This document shows positions 11,055-18,980 of a stretch of DNA of 64,000 nucleotides, in pieces (positions within the stretch are counted from its first letter, which is position 1; the number at the start of each line of letters is the position of its first letter). The stretch is from an uncultured Tenacibaculum sp. GTDB taxonomy: Bacteria; Bacteroidota; Bacteroidia; Flavobacteriales; Flavobacteriaceae. The notes under the pieces are model-generated. The model was given only the letters and a program-made list of their open reading frames with translations. It made no database searches and was not told the DNA's origin. A program made the translations under genes and the position numbers. The stretch lies in NCBI GenBank assembly GCA_947497895.1, contig CANMIL010000003.1:1-64000 (forward strand), in the 5' to 3' direction.

Positions 11055-11921
11055 TTATTGAAAAGCTATATAATTAGTTGGATTTACAGGATATCCATCA
11101 TTCCAAAGTTCAAAATGTAAATGAGGTCCCGTAGTTAATTCTCCTGTTGAACCAACATTTGCAATTACCTCTCCCGATTTTACAAATTCTCCTTGTTGTT
11201 TTAGTAAGGTTCCGTTATGCTTATATACCGATAAGAATCGATTTGAATGCTGTACCATAATAACATATCCTGTTTCTGTGGTCCATTCAGCTAAAATTAC
11301 GGTTCCATCGGCTATCGCTTTTACTGGTGTCCCTGTTTTTGCCACAATATCAACGGCATAGTGCCTACTATTAACATCATAATCTTGAGAAACGATTCCG
11401 GTAAGTGGTGAAAAGAACACATTTTTCGCTCTATCTGCATCAGCTTCTGATAGAGGGTATCGATCTTTACCTTCTACCTCTTCTCTGAATAGAGAATCTC
11501 GTTTTGTTGCTTGTAATTTTGATTCATCAAATAATACTCCTCCATCCTTAATATTTACAATTGAATCAATTTTTTCAGGCTCTATTTCTCCCGTCAAAAC
11601 AGGTCTTAACGCTTTAGTATATGTTTCTAAAACTTCTAACCTACTTTTTAAAGAATCTGCTTCATAAGTTAATCGAGTTGCCTTCTTTTTTAAGGAAGTA
11701 GAAGAATACCCAGGTATGTATTCTCTTAAAGAGGTAAATGCAATTAATAAAGTAGTTAGCACTATTAATAGAATAGAGAAAAGCCCTCCCAAAACAAACA
11801 CATTTAACCTTGATAGTTTCAAAGAAAATCGCTCTTGAAACGTATCTTCATTTAAAATTACTAAACGATATTTGTCTGTTAGTTTTTGTTTAAACTTTCG
11901 TTTTTTATCCTTTTTGGCCAC
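11055..11921 (-). CDS. Membrane-anchored M23 family metallopeptidase
   Basis: A 288-residue protein with a basic cytoplasmic N-terminus, one membrane segment (about residues 42-65), a predicted coiled coil (about 75-105) and a C-terminal M23 (LytM-type) domain. The zinc-site motifs are visible as HYAVD and HLHFEL, and the fold motif GDG/ADGTV is present. M23 enzymes cleave peptidoglycan cross-bridges, or act as scaffolds when degenerate. Here HYAVD replaces the usual HxGxD (Ala for Gly), but the His and Asp ligands remain, so it is probably active. The domain faces the periplasm. It abuts the GH3 gene downstream. Confidence 0.9.
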   Translation of the reverse strand: MAKKDKKRKFKQKLTDKYRLVILNEDTFQERFSLKLSRLNVFVLGGLFSILLIVLTTLLIAFTSLREYIPGYSSTSLKKKATRLTYEADSLKSRLEVLETYTKALRPVLTGEIEPEKIDSIVNIKDGGVLFDESKLQATKRDSLFREEVEGKDRYPLSEADADRAKNVFFSPLTGIVSQDYDVNSRHYAVDIVAKTGTPVKAIADGTVILAEWTTETGYVIMVQHSNRFLSVYKHNGTLLKQQGEFVKSGEVIANVGSTGELTTGPHLHFELWNDGYPVNPTNYIAFQ

Positions 11922-12112
11922 AGTCTGTTTGTTTATAGATTCAACCTGAATTATTCATTAGAAAATCCATTCTATATAGAAATTACTTCAAAACCTGATC
12001 AAACAAGTATTTTTTCCTCCGACCTTAGTATTGCTAGGCAGAAAGCAGGAAAATATCAGATTTTATTGTCCTTTTAATATTCATAACGACATTCTAACGG
12101 AGAACTCAGGTT

Positions 12113-12120
12113 CAAATATA
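12113..12120 (-). promoter_or_regulatory. Possible -7 box for the M23/GH3 genes
   Basis: The minus strand reads TATATTTG, which fits the Bacteroidota -7 consensus TAnnTTTG. No clear -33 TTG lies at the expected distance, and the leader would be about 185 nt. Weak support. Confidence 0.3.
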
Positions 12121-12212
12121 CAATGAAGTATCCGAAGTTTTTCTATTTAAGATAAAATTGGCATATCGTGAGAACCCTACTAAGTGTTTTATTTGATGAC
12201 TTACTAAAAATC

Positions 12213-12243
12213 ATGTAAGAATTGAAGACATTGTTTCTTACAT
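12213..12243. repeat. Perfect 9-bp inverted repeat
   Basis: ATGTAAGAA at 12213-12221 is matched by TTCTTACAT at 12235-12243 with a 13-nt loop. It has no T-run, so it is not an obvious terminator. It could be an operator or an RNA hairpin. Confidence 0.45.
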
Positions 12244-12294
12244 CATTCTTATGTTAGATTATTGAAGTACCAATTCGGTTTCCATGATGTTACC

Positions 12295-12324
12295 AAAAGA
12301 TTCTGACAAAAACTGTCATCTTTT
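12295..12324. repeat. Bulged hairpin followed by T-run
   Basis: AAAAGA-TTC-TGACA, loop AAAAC, TGTCA-TCTTTT folds into an 11-bp stem with a 3-nt bulge. It resembles a weak plus-strand terminator, although no plus-strand gene lies upstream of it. Confidence 0.4.
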
Positions 12325-12368
12325 GTTATACGTTTAAATTTCATACAGAATTATCTTTTTCTGAGCTC

Positions 12369-12545
12369 CTTTTCTTTTTCCATTGATGAAAAAGAAACAA
12401 AAAATCTAGTCTTAACCAGCCTTCACTCAAAACTAATCATCCTCGAACCTAAATTAAAATAACTCGCTATAGCTCAAACAGATTTTAATTTTAATGGCTC
12501 TTGCGGTGTTATTTTTGGCTTGCCCGCTTATAACGGGATGCTTTT
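12369..12545. repeat. Dispersed intergenic repeat, copy 1
   Basis: About 175 bp is closely similar to 15942-16165. Shared blocks include TTCTTTTTCCATTGATGAAA, AAAAAATCTAGTCTTAAC, AATCATCCTCGAACCTAAAT and CTTGCGGTGTTATTTTTGG. Neither copy has a stable coding frame. The TTTTTC...GAAAAA part can form a hairpin. Confidence 0.8.
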
Positions 12546-12600
12546 AGTAATCCTTTAATTATCAATAATTTTATCTTTCAAAAATATTTCTTATCTAAAA

Positions 12601-13485
12601 CTATAAACCAAATAAATATGAAATAGATATAGCAAAAGTACTTGTATTAGATAGATTTGTTTCTCCTTCTAACTCAGAAGGAATATTGAACACATATCCT
12701 AACTCAATATCAAAATTATTAAAGGAATATTGAAGGGGAATATACAACTGTGTATTTACCAATCCGAAATCATCGTTCTCTTCATAAACAGTAATTTGTC
12801 GATCACGATATGTAAAAGTTCTTGCTAATTGAATTGTCTGTTGCCCAACAGTTATTCTCAGTTCTGGTCTTAATTTAAATTGACTTTTACCCTTTTCAAA
12901 AAGCTTAATTTCGCCATAAGTTGTAGATACAAATTGGACAGAACCACCATCACCAAACAAATATGACGTTGTTAAGTCAGTTCCCAAGGTTCTACTTTTA
13001 TTTTCAAATTCAATTCCAGCATTAAGAGCATTTTTAAAAGGGTTACTATCAGGATCACTAAAAAAGTAGCGATCATAAAAAGTAAACCACCTAAACTGAT
13101 CATTCTTTCCAAATCTATGACCATAACCTAAGGTAATTGAAGCGAAATCCCATTTCGGTTGAAATTCACTGTAATACATTGCAGATAAATTTGCAAACAA
13201 ACCGCTAGAACTTAAGTAGGTTATTTGCGGTGTTACATTGAATTGATCAACTCCAATATCTCTTCCTGAAAAGTACGTATCATTATTAAAGTCGAAAGAA
13301 ATAGCCATGAAGTCAGATTTAAGATTGGTTAGGTCCAATAACTCTTCCAAACCATCTTCATTCAGAAGGTTGTCTATTATTTCATTTTCATCTTCAGAAA
13401 AATCATCATCTAACTCTTGAGCGTATGAATAAGATACTAAGATTAGTAATAGACATAATAAGTAATTTGTTTTCTTATCAATCAT
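12601..13485 (-). CDS. Outer-membrane beta-barrel protein of unknown function
   Basis: I choose the internal ATG at 13485 (rather than 13521) because it gives a clean signal peptide, MIDKKTNYLLCLLLILVSYSYA followed by QE. The mature 270-odd residues begin with an acidic linker (DDDFSEDENE), then alternate polar and hydrophobic strands rich in aromatic residues (YYSEFQPKWDFASITLGYGH), ending in SYLFGL with a hydrophobic C-terminal strand typical of outer-membrane barrels. I do not recognise a family function. It stands alone, with a long gene-free gap on its 3' side. Confidence 0.75.
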   Translation of the reverse strand: MIDKKTNYLLCLLLILVSYSYAQELDDDFSEDENEIIDNLLNEDGLEELLDLTNLKSDFMAISFDFNNDTYFSGRDIGVDQFNVTPQITYLSSSGLFANLSAMYYSEFQPKWDFASITLGYGHRFGKNDQFRWFTFYDRYFFSDPDSNPFKNALNAGIEFENKSRTLGTDLTTSYLFGDGGSVQFVSTTYGEIKLFEKGKSQFKLRPELRITVGQQTIQLARTFTYRDRQITVYEENDDFGLVNTQLYIPLQYSFNNFDIELGYVFNIPSELEGETNLSNTSTFAISISYLFGL

Positions 13486-13660
13486 AAACTCTGTGGTTCT
13501 ATTCCGAGGTTGCCCCTTCATTATTAACTAGAAATTCACGCTGTATAATTCGGGTTTAACAATTATACGAAAACGCTTACTTTTTAGAGACTTTTATTTT
13601 AACTATTTTCTAATAACGTTTTGAGCAGTACAAAAACTACTTTAAAACCTTATAAATGAT

Positions 13661-13690
13661 AAAGAGGTTACCAAAGTAACCTCTTTATTA
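13661..13690. terminator. Hairpin terminator after the LTxxQ gene
   Basis: AAAGAGGTTAC, loop CAAA, GTAACCTCTTT is a perfect 11-bp stem 65 bp downstream of the stop at 13751. The flanking T-run is modest on both strands. Confidence 0.7.
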
Positions 13691-13750
13691 ATAAACTCAT
13701 TTATTTTCCTTGAGTTCAATATCTTTAATTTATTGCTTATAAGTGCAAGC

Positions 13751-14194
13751 TTAATTTCTCACTCTTTTATTCTTTGCTCTTCGAACATTCCTTCTAACAT
13801 TCTTTTTGGCTCTACCTTTATTATTAGAAAGTCTTTTTCGAATTAATTGCTTTTGCTTTGGAGTCAAAGTAGATCGAAACTTCGCTTTCGCTTGCTTAAC
13901 ACTTGCTGTATTTTTTGCAATTATATTTCTTTGAGAGTTTGACAATGTCTTTTTCAACGCAGACTGCCTTTCTGTTTTCGATAGTGTATTATTCTTTAAA
14001 ATTGCACGCTGTTCGGAAGTCAGTGACGCTTTAAAAACTTCTCTATTCTTTTTTATTAACTCTTTCTGAGACTTGAGCAATTGTTTTTGCTCTTTAGAAA
14101 GGTCTAATCCTTCTGCATCGTCTTGGGCATATATATTTACTACACTTAAAAAAAGTGTTAGTAATACTAACCATAAACCTTTTATTCGTTTCAT
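13751..14194 (-). CDS. Small secreted basic protein with LTxxQ-like repeats (Spy/CpxP-like)
   Basis: The ATG at 14194 is preferred over 14284 because it yields a signal peptide (MKRIKGLWLVLLTLFLSVVNIYA then QDD). The mature protein of about 125 residues is nearly all helical and charged. It has LSKEQKQLL, LTSEQRAIL, LSNSQRNII and LTPKQKQLI, which resemble the LTxxQ signature of Spy/CpxP periplasmic chaperones. The C-terminus is strongly basic (repeated Arg/Lys/Asn). It sits downstream of the ECF sigma gene and its membrane partner on the same strand, consistent with an envelope-stress target gene. The Spy/CpxP relation is inferred from motif and context. Confidence 0.65.
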   Translation of the reverse strand: MKRIKGLWLVLLTLFLSVVNIYAQDDAEGLDLSKEQKQLLKSQKELIKKNREVFKASLTSEQRAILKNNTLSKTERQSALKKTLSNSQRNIIAKNTASVKQAKAKFRSTLTPKQKQLIRKRLSNNKGRAKKNVRRNVRRAKNKRVRN

Positions 14195-14410
14195 CTGTAT
14201 CTCTGTTCTTTTAATAATGAGTATAATACTAGTTACAAATACTATACCTCTTTGACCCTTCTTTTTCAAAAAAGTTTTAATCACTTGGCAATAGTCAAGA
14301 ATTAACCTTTAAACCCCACCTTATATCGATTAAAACATACCTATTTAAGTTTCTTTTGAACTTGTTTTGAGGTGATTCAGTTACTAAGTTTTAACATAAA
14401 GACCATTACA

Positions 14411-14788
14411 TTATTCCGTAAACACTTCTTCAGTCAGCAATTCATCATTTACGAAATCGTCTAATAAATCATCTACTTCGTCATCTTCAACCATTACTGT
14501 TGCTATCAAAATATCCCCTTCTTGAGCGACCACATCTCCTTTTAAAGGATTAAAAACTGCCAATCCTAAAATTAGAGCAATCACAGCTACCGAAGACCAT
14601 AAGAACAACCTTCTCGACAAACTCACCACCTTTCCTTTGGATTCATTCACAGTTTGATCCAAAATAGCTTGTTTTGATTTGGAAAAATAGTCTTTTGGAA
14701 GTCCTAATCCTAAATCTTCTTTATGTTTTTTTTCTGAATTCACATCCAATGTATTTCGATGTATAAATTTATTGTTTTGTTCGTTCAT
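14411..14788 (-). CDS. Small single-pass membrane protein, putative anti-sigma partner
   Basis: A 125-residue protein with a polar N-terminal half (about 1-58), one membrane span (about 60-80, LFLWSSVAVIALILGLAVF) and a highly acidic C-terminal tail (VEDDEVDDLLDDFVNDE). It begins 6 bp after the sigma factor stop, so co-expression is near certain. Position and topology (cytoplasmic N-terminus, periplasmic acidic tail) suggest a membrane regulator of the sigma factor. No canonical zinc-binding anti-sigma motif (HxxxCxxC) is visible, so this role is inference. Confidence 0.6.
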   Translation of the reverse strand: MNEQNNKFIHRNTLDVNSEKKHKEDLGLGLPKDYFSKSKQAILDQTVNESKGKVVSLSRRLFLWSSVAVIALILGLAVFNPLKGDVVAQEGDILIATVMVEDDEVDDLLDDFVNDELLTEEVFTE

Positions 14789-14794
14789 AACAAA

Positions 14795-15358
14795 CTATGC
14801 TTTAATTTTTTCTATATACGCAACTACTGTTATATTTTTCTCAATATGTTTTACTACACTATAATAATGAGTTTTAATTGTATTTTCACTCATTTCTAAC
14901 AACTCCGCAATCTCTCTAAACTTTAGATTGTCGTAATACTTCATTTGAAAAACTCTTTTTTGTTTTTCTGGCAACTGTTGTAATACTTCATGTAATCTGA
15001 TTTGAGCTTCATTTCCATCAAAATACTCATCTCCTTTGAGATTACTCAAAAACTGATCATTCACATCTTGTAGCGATGAAAAACTCTTCTTCTTTTCTTT
15101 CTCTAAGAATCGAACTGATTCATTATATGCTATCCGATACATCCATGTATGTAATGAGCTTTCTTGTTTAAAATTGCCTAGACTTTTGTAAACTCTTATA
15201 AACGTATTTTGCAAAACATCATCTGCATTTTCATGTGTTCCTACAATCTTTCGAATATGCCAATACAAGCGTTCTTGATACAAATCTAAAAGCTTTGTAA
15301 AAGCTTTTTCTCTATGCTTTTTACTTGTTAATTGTTGTATAAAATCAGCTTCATTCAT
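14795..15358 (-). CDS. ECF-type RNA polymerase sigma factor
   Basis: The 187-residue length and layout fit group 4 (ECF) sigma-70 factors. Region 2 is seen in LYWHIRKIVGTHENADDVLQNTFIRVYKSL and the HTWMYRIAYNESV segment. Region 4 is LPEKQKRVFQMKYYDNLKFREIAEL followed by the helix-turn-helix MSENTIKTHYYSVVKHI. It heads an operon with the membrane protein 14411-14788 and probably the LTxxQ protein 13751-14194. The target stimulus is unknown; the downstream genes suggest cell-envelope stress. Confidence 0.93.
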   Translation of the reverse strand: MNEADFIQQLTSKKHREKAFTKLLDLYQERLYWHIRKIVGTHENADDVLQNTFIRVYKSLGNFKQESSLHTWMYRIAYNESVRFLEKEKKKSFSSLQDVNDQFLSNLKGDEYFDGNEAQIRLHEVLQQLPEKQKRVFQMKYYDNLKFREIAELLEMSENTIKTHYYSVVKHIEKNITVVAYIEKIKA

Positions 15359-15592
15359 ACTGGTTACTTATGGGGATTTCTATACTATTTGCATGTTGTT
15401 AAATAAAACCATATCTCTTTTGGTTATAAATTTCGTACAATCTAAGTCTTTATTTATTTCACGAAACGACATAATAAAAACCATATCAACATCATTTACA
15501 AAACCTTAACAACCCTTTTAATTTACAACTTTAATTCAACAATCAATATTGTTTTTCTTGAATGTTGTTACAAACTTTATAATTGTATTTGC

Positions 15593-15673
15593 GTCATTCC
15601 GAATTTATTTCGGAATCTCATCAAACCATAAATAACCGTTTATGATGAGAACCTGAAACAAGTTCAGGTTGAC
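15593..15673. repeat. Inverted pair of REP-like hairpins (BIME-like element)
   Basis: The left arm reads GTCA, then a TTCCGAA/TTCGGAA hairpin, then TCTCATCA. The right arm reads TGATGAGA, then an ACCTGAA/TTCAGGT hairpin, then TGAC. The arms are mirror images around a 19-bp centre. This symmetry matches paired palindromic units that occur between genes in many bacteria. Confidence 0.75.
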
Positions 15674-15941
15674 AACTGCTTTTAATTATACATTTCAATT
15701 AATACTTTATTCTTTTCTGCCATTTTATATCCATCTATTATAAACTCTCCTTTGATCAATTCAATTAAACACTATATTAAACAAGTCCTTTCAATCTCAT
15801 TTATCGTATAACTCTTTTAATATTCTTTGAGAACTGTTTTGGACACATTTTCCCCCACTCTAACCCTTTGAAAAAAACATTACCGTTGACATATTTTCTT
15901 TTAAGTTTAGCCTCAATATACTAACATATTTTTTCTAACCT

Positions 15942-16165
15942 ACTTTTCTTTTTCCATTGATGAAAAAGAAACCGACTTAGGAGGTTCACGAACTCCTTTG
16001 AAACACAATTAGAATTAGTGAGCTAAACAAAAAATCTAGTCTTAACTGGTCTACACACGAAAATAATCATCCTCGAACCTAAATGAAAATAACTCGCTAT
16101 CGCTCAAACAGATTTTAATTTTTACGGTTCTTGCGGTGTTATTTTTGGTTTGTCCACTTATGACA
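15942..16165. repeat. Dispersed intergenic repeat, copy 2, with extra 57-bp block
   Basis: Same element as 12369-12545, in the same orientation. This copy has about 57 additional bases (about 15972-16026) between the GAAAAAGAAAC and AAAAAATCTAG blocks. The extra block includes an imperfect hairpin around GGAGGTTCACGAACTCC. Confidence 0.8.
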
Positions 16166-16348
16166 AAGCACTCTCAACTATTTCCTTTTATTAATTGAAT
16201 TAAACCCGTGTTATTTATTTGAACATCCATTTCAACTTAAAACCAACTTAATTAATCTAACACTATATATAATACTCTTTAAATTTTAAACAGTACTATG
16301 ATCCCTTCAAAACTCTGTTCAATAATACGGGTTTGTCACCAATACTAC

Positions 16349-17197
16349 TTATCTTCTTCGCCTGTGTTTTAATGTAATTTCCCTTGTATTTCCATCGGCA
16401 TCTGTAATGGTAGCAATATTATCACAAGATCCATCTCCGAAATCTAATGTATAATCATTACCTCCTTTTGTTATTTCTACGACTCCACTTACAATATATT
16501 TACATGCATATTCTCTTCTTAAAGGAGTGGTAATTGTAGCTTTAAAAACCTCTCCATATCTATTCACAGACTCCCAAAAACCAGTGATTAAAAAAACATC
16601 ATCACCTCTAGTATCGGTATCAGCTCCTTCAATCATTTCTTTTACTTTCTCTCCTTTTTTCGTAATCGTTTCACCTGTAGACAAGTTAATAGTGATATCA
16701 ACGGCATAAGATCTTTCTGGATTTCCATTGGTGTTTTCTTTCATTTTCGAAACAGAAACCGATCCTTCCACTCCATTATCATTTACTGAGAACCCTTCAA
16801 AAGTTATTACCTTAGAAAATGTTTCATCAACACGTGTATATTCTATAATAATCTTTCCTGCGAAAATTCGTCCTCGCCTTCCTTCACATCCATCTCCAAA
16901 ATCTAAGGTTACAATTTTCCCATTGGTAGTTTCCTCAACGGTTCTTACCAAACAATCAGGGTGATTACTTGATGATGTATGACTTCTTCCCGATACTTCT
17001 GCTACCGCTGCATCATCCTCTATTACATCTTCTACATCTGAAGAATAATCATCTGCTAGTACTACATTTTGAACTTCCTCTGTTGTTAACGTATCATTAA
17101 GCGTTAATTCCGAATCATTCGATTCACAAGAAGTCAATGCCAATAAACCCAAAAATGAAAGGAAGTATACATTTCTTTTTACAAATCTTACAGTCAT
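16349..17197 (-). CDS. Lipoprotein with duplicated FGDGC-type domain, unknown function
   Basis: A 282-residue protein with a lipoprotein signal (LLALTSC, Cys24) and an acidic linker. Two related beta-rich halves follow: one has KIVTLDFGDGCEGRRGR (about residues 93-109), the other NDYTLDFGDGSCDN (about 246-259) followed by a TDADGNTREITLKHRRRR tail. Each half pairs a Cys before the strand with a Cys in the DFGDG turn, which suggests disulfides in an exported domain. I do not recognise a function. It is flanked by long gene-free regions, so it is probably monocistronic. Confidence 0.75.
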   Translation of the reverse strand: MTVRFVKRNVYFLSFLGLLALTSCESNDSELTLNDTLTTEEVQNVVLADDYSSDVEDVIEDDAAVAEVSGRSHTSSSNHPDCLVRTVEETTNGKIVTLDFGDGCEGRRGRIFAGKIIIEYTRVDETFSKVITFEGFSVNDNGVEGSVSVSKMKENTNGNPERSYAVDITINLSTGETITKKGEKVKEMIEGADTDTRGDDVFLITGFWESVNRYGEVFKATITTPLRREYACKYIVSGVVEITKGGNDYTLDFGDGSCDNIATITDADGNTREITLKHRRRR

Positions 17198-17319
17198 AAT
17201 TTCTATTTTTTAAAAGTTAATCAGTCCTTTGACCTAAGAGTTCTAAAAAAGTTTTAAAAAAGTTTATTTTTTTTGAATTTTCTATTATTCCTTCAGTATT
17301 TCTGGGCACTCATAATAGA

Positions 17320-17347
17320 CAAAAAAGCTCTCCGTTTGGAGAGCTTT
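17320..17347 (-). terminator. Rho-independent terminator (minus orientation)
   Basis: AAAGCTCTCC, loop GTTT, GGAGAGCTTT forms a 10-bp stem. The minus-strand reading is followed by TTTTTTGTCT, so it would end a leftward transcript. The nearest gene to the right on that strand (17993-18709) already has its own terminator. Confidence 0.75.
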
Positions 17348-17445
17348 ACATTATTTCACAATTTTTATGTGCTGTGTTATTAATTGTTACTTTTGGTTAT
17401 CAACTTTATAAATTATTTCGATTAATATACACTTTAGAACACTGT

Positions 17446-17632
17446 CTTTATACTTTATTTCACTTGATATATGTTTTAGATTGCCAGTTTTATAAATTGG
17501 ATTATAAGTTTTGAATCTTGGGTTAAGATTTATAAACTTTGGGATACTATATTTATATTTTGTTTTACTGAAAATATACTTTAGGTTGTTAGTTTTATGA
17601 ATTGACTTGAAAGTTTTGAATTTTTAGTTGGG
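17446..17632. repeat. Degenerate 105-bp direct repeat
   Basis: A segment at about 17446-17524 recurs at about 17551-17632 (CTTTATACTTTATTTCACTT against ATTTATATTTTGTTTTACTG, then TTTTATAAATTGG against TTTTATGAATTG, then AAGTTTTGAAT in both). A faint third copy lies near 17390-17425. Probably decayed non-coding DNA. Confidence 0.45.
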
Positions 17633-17936
17633 AGATTTTTATTTTGGGGAGCTAGTATTTTATTTTGACTTAGTAGTTTTATATTTTGACATGGTAATTT
17701 TGGATAAAGCTATAAGAAATGATTTTCATCACTCATATTCCTCTGAGCATCTAGATTCTGAGAATAATCCTTTAAAATTTAATGTTTGGTTTCTCAAAGA
17801 ATATAGTGGTATAACCTTCCTTCTTAAGTTTTATATAAAGTTAAATTAACATTCAAGGAACGAAGAGTTTATCTACCAGGAATTAATCAAGTTAAAGTAT
17901 TACTTATAACAAGAATATTATTATTAATAAAAAACC

Positions 17937-17966
17937 AAACCCCAAAGATCATATCCTTGGGGTTTT
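17937..17966 (-). terminator. Terminator of the 17993-18709 gene
   Basis: AAACCCCAA at 17937-17945 pairs with TTGGGGTTT. On the minus strand the stem is followed by GGTTTTTTATT. It lies 27 bp after the stop codon. Confidence 0.8.
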
Positions 17967-17992
17967 CTATAATTTCAAGTAAAGAATTACTA

Positions 17993-18709
17993 CTATTTAC
18001 TTGTAAATTTAATTTTAGAGACATTACTAAACTCTTGTGAACTTGCTCCGTATACGCTTTTTACATATTTCTTTACATTCTGTGCAATACTATACAATCC
18101 AGTATTATCCGCATATAGTTTTGTGTCTCGTTCTATTAACTTTGTATTGAATACCGCTTCGGTTTGATTTACTGCTTGTGTTGTACTTACTAAGTTAGCA
18201 TGGTAACTTGATAAGTTTTCAAACTTTAGTTCTTCCGAATTAGGTGTATAACTCCCAATTGTTGATAGTATTTGTAACAATTTCGAAAAATTATCAGCTA
18301 ACTGAGTGTATGACTGACGTGAAGTGGAAGCTGTTTTAACATCCTCATCTTCAGATTTTACTTTTTTACTTGATCCTTGAATTAATCGATTAATTGTCTT
18401 TGCTTGCTCAAATTGTCCATCCTTTAAGTTTAAGATATCTAAATGATTAATAACCTTGGTAGTCAAACTTTTTAAGTTTTCAAAAGTTTGTTTTCGATTG
18501 TGAATAGCAATTTTGTTAGCACTTCTTTTTTCTTCTATTTCATTTACCAAAGCTAAAGAATCGGTATATAAAGTATTTAAACTTACAATTGTTAAGTTTT
18601 CTACTGGCGGATTGTACGCAGTATATACAGATACTTGCTCAATAAGTTTTTGAAGGTTAGCAACATTTTTTGAATGCCCTGTTTCATAGGTTTTACTCAT
18701 CTTTTTCAA
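17993..18709 (-). CDS. All-helical protein of unknown function with internal duplication
   Basis: A 238-residue protein without signal peptide or membrane span, rich in Lys, Glu, Asn, Ser and Thr, and predicted to be helical throughout. Two halves look related: YNPPVENLTIVSLNTLYTDS (about 31-50) against YTPNSEELKFENLSSYHANL (about 152-171), each followed by a Val/Asn/Thr-rich helix ending in R-x-K/T. I do not recognise the family. The start could be the ATG at codon 1 or codon 4. It has its own terminator, and a long gap with the heptad array lies upstream. Confidence 0.7.
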   Translation of the reverse strand: MKKMSKTYETGHSKNVANLQKLIEQVSVYTAYNPPVENLTIVSLNTLYTDSLALVNEIEEKRSANKIAIHNRKQTFENLKSLTTKVINHLDILNLKDGQFEQAKTINRLIQGSSKKVKSEDEDVKTASTSRQSYTQLADNFSKLLQILSTIGSYTPNSEELKFENLSSYHANLVSTTQAVNQTEAVFNTKLIERDTKLYADNTGLYSIAQNVKKYVKSVYGASSQEFSNVSKIKFTSK

Positions 18710-18848
18710 TTTAACAATGGTTAAATATATGTTTTACTTTCCAAAAAATAAAACTATACCCCGCTTATTAACAAGTATTTAAGAGTTGTAAAATTTAAAT
18801 ATTGAGTATCACATTTTCAGGTTTGAATTGACAACTCCATTTCATGTA

Positions 18849-18910
18849 GAGACTTCTCGATACAAAATTATTTTCCATTTTATTACAAATAATTTTACTC
18901 GAAGTAACAT
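18849..18910. repeat. Hairpin element, possibly a decayed REP/MITE unit
   Basis: AAAATTATTT (18864-18873) and AAATAATTTT (18887-18896) form a perfect 10-bp stem. Outer parts GAGACTTCTCGA and ACTCGAAGTAAC extend the symmetry imperfectly. Confidence 0.45.
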
Positions 18911-18980
18911 AGACAATGCGTATTTCATCTCCCTTTCGAAAGAGTGATAATACGGAAGGAGTAATTTTCAATTATTCATT

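Larger units (their letters stand above)
11922..12600. other. Gene-free interval with hairpins and one dispersed repeat copy
   Basis: This 679-bp stretch has no convincing gene. It holds a possible minus-strand promoter box (12113-12120), two inverted repeats (12213-12243 and 12295-12324) and copy 1 of a dispersed repeat (12369-12545). Confidence 0.6.
15359..16348. other. 990-bp gene-free interval with two repeat elements
   Basis: No coding frame is convincing. The interval holds a paired-hairpin element (15593-15673) and copy 2 of the dispersed repeat (15942-16165). The right-hand 180 bp before the lipoprotein stop is plain AT-rich sequence. Confidence 0.6.
17198..17992. other. 795-bp gene-free interval bounded by two minus-strand terminators
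   Basis: Contains a terminator at 17320-17347, a degenerate 105-bp direct repeat at 17446-17632, and the terminator at 17937-17966. The only open frames are low-complexity Phe/Tyr/Leu-rich ones without family resemblance, so I call no gene. Confidence 0.5.

Noticed and set aside
17628..17849. 73-residue plus-strand frame
   Set aside because: Phe/Tyr/Leu-rich, overlaps the degenerate repeat, with no signal, motif or promoter.
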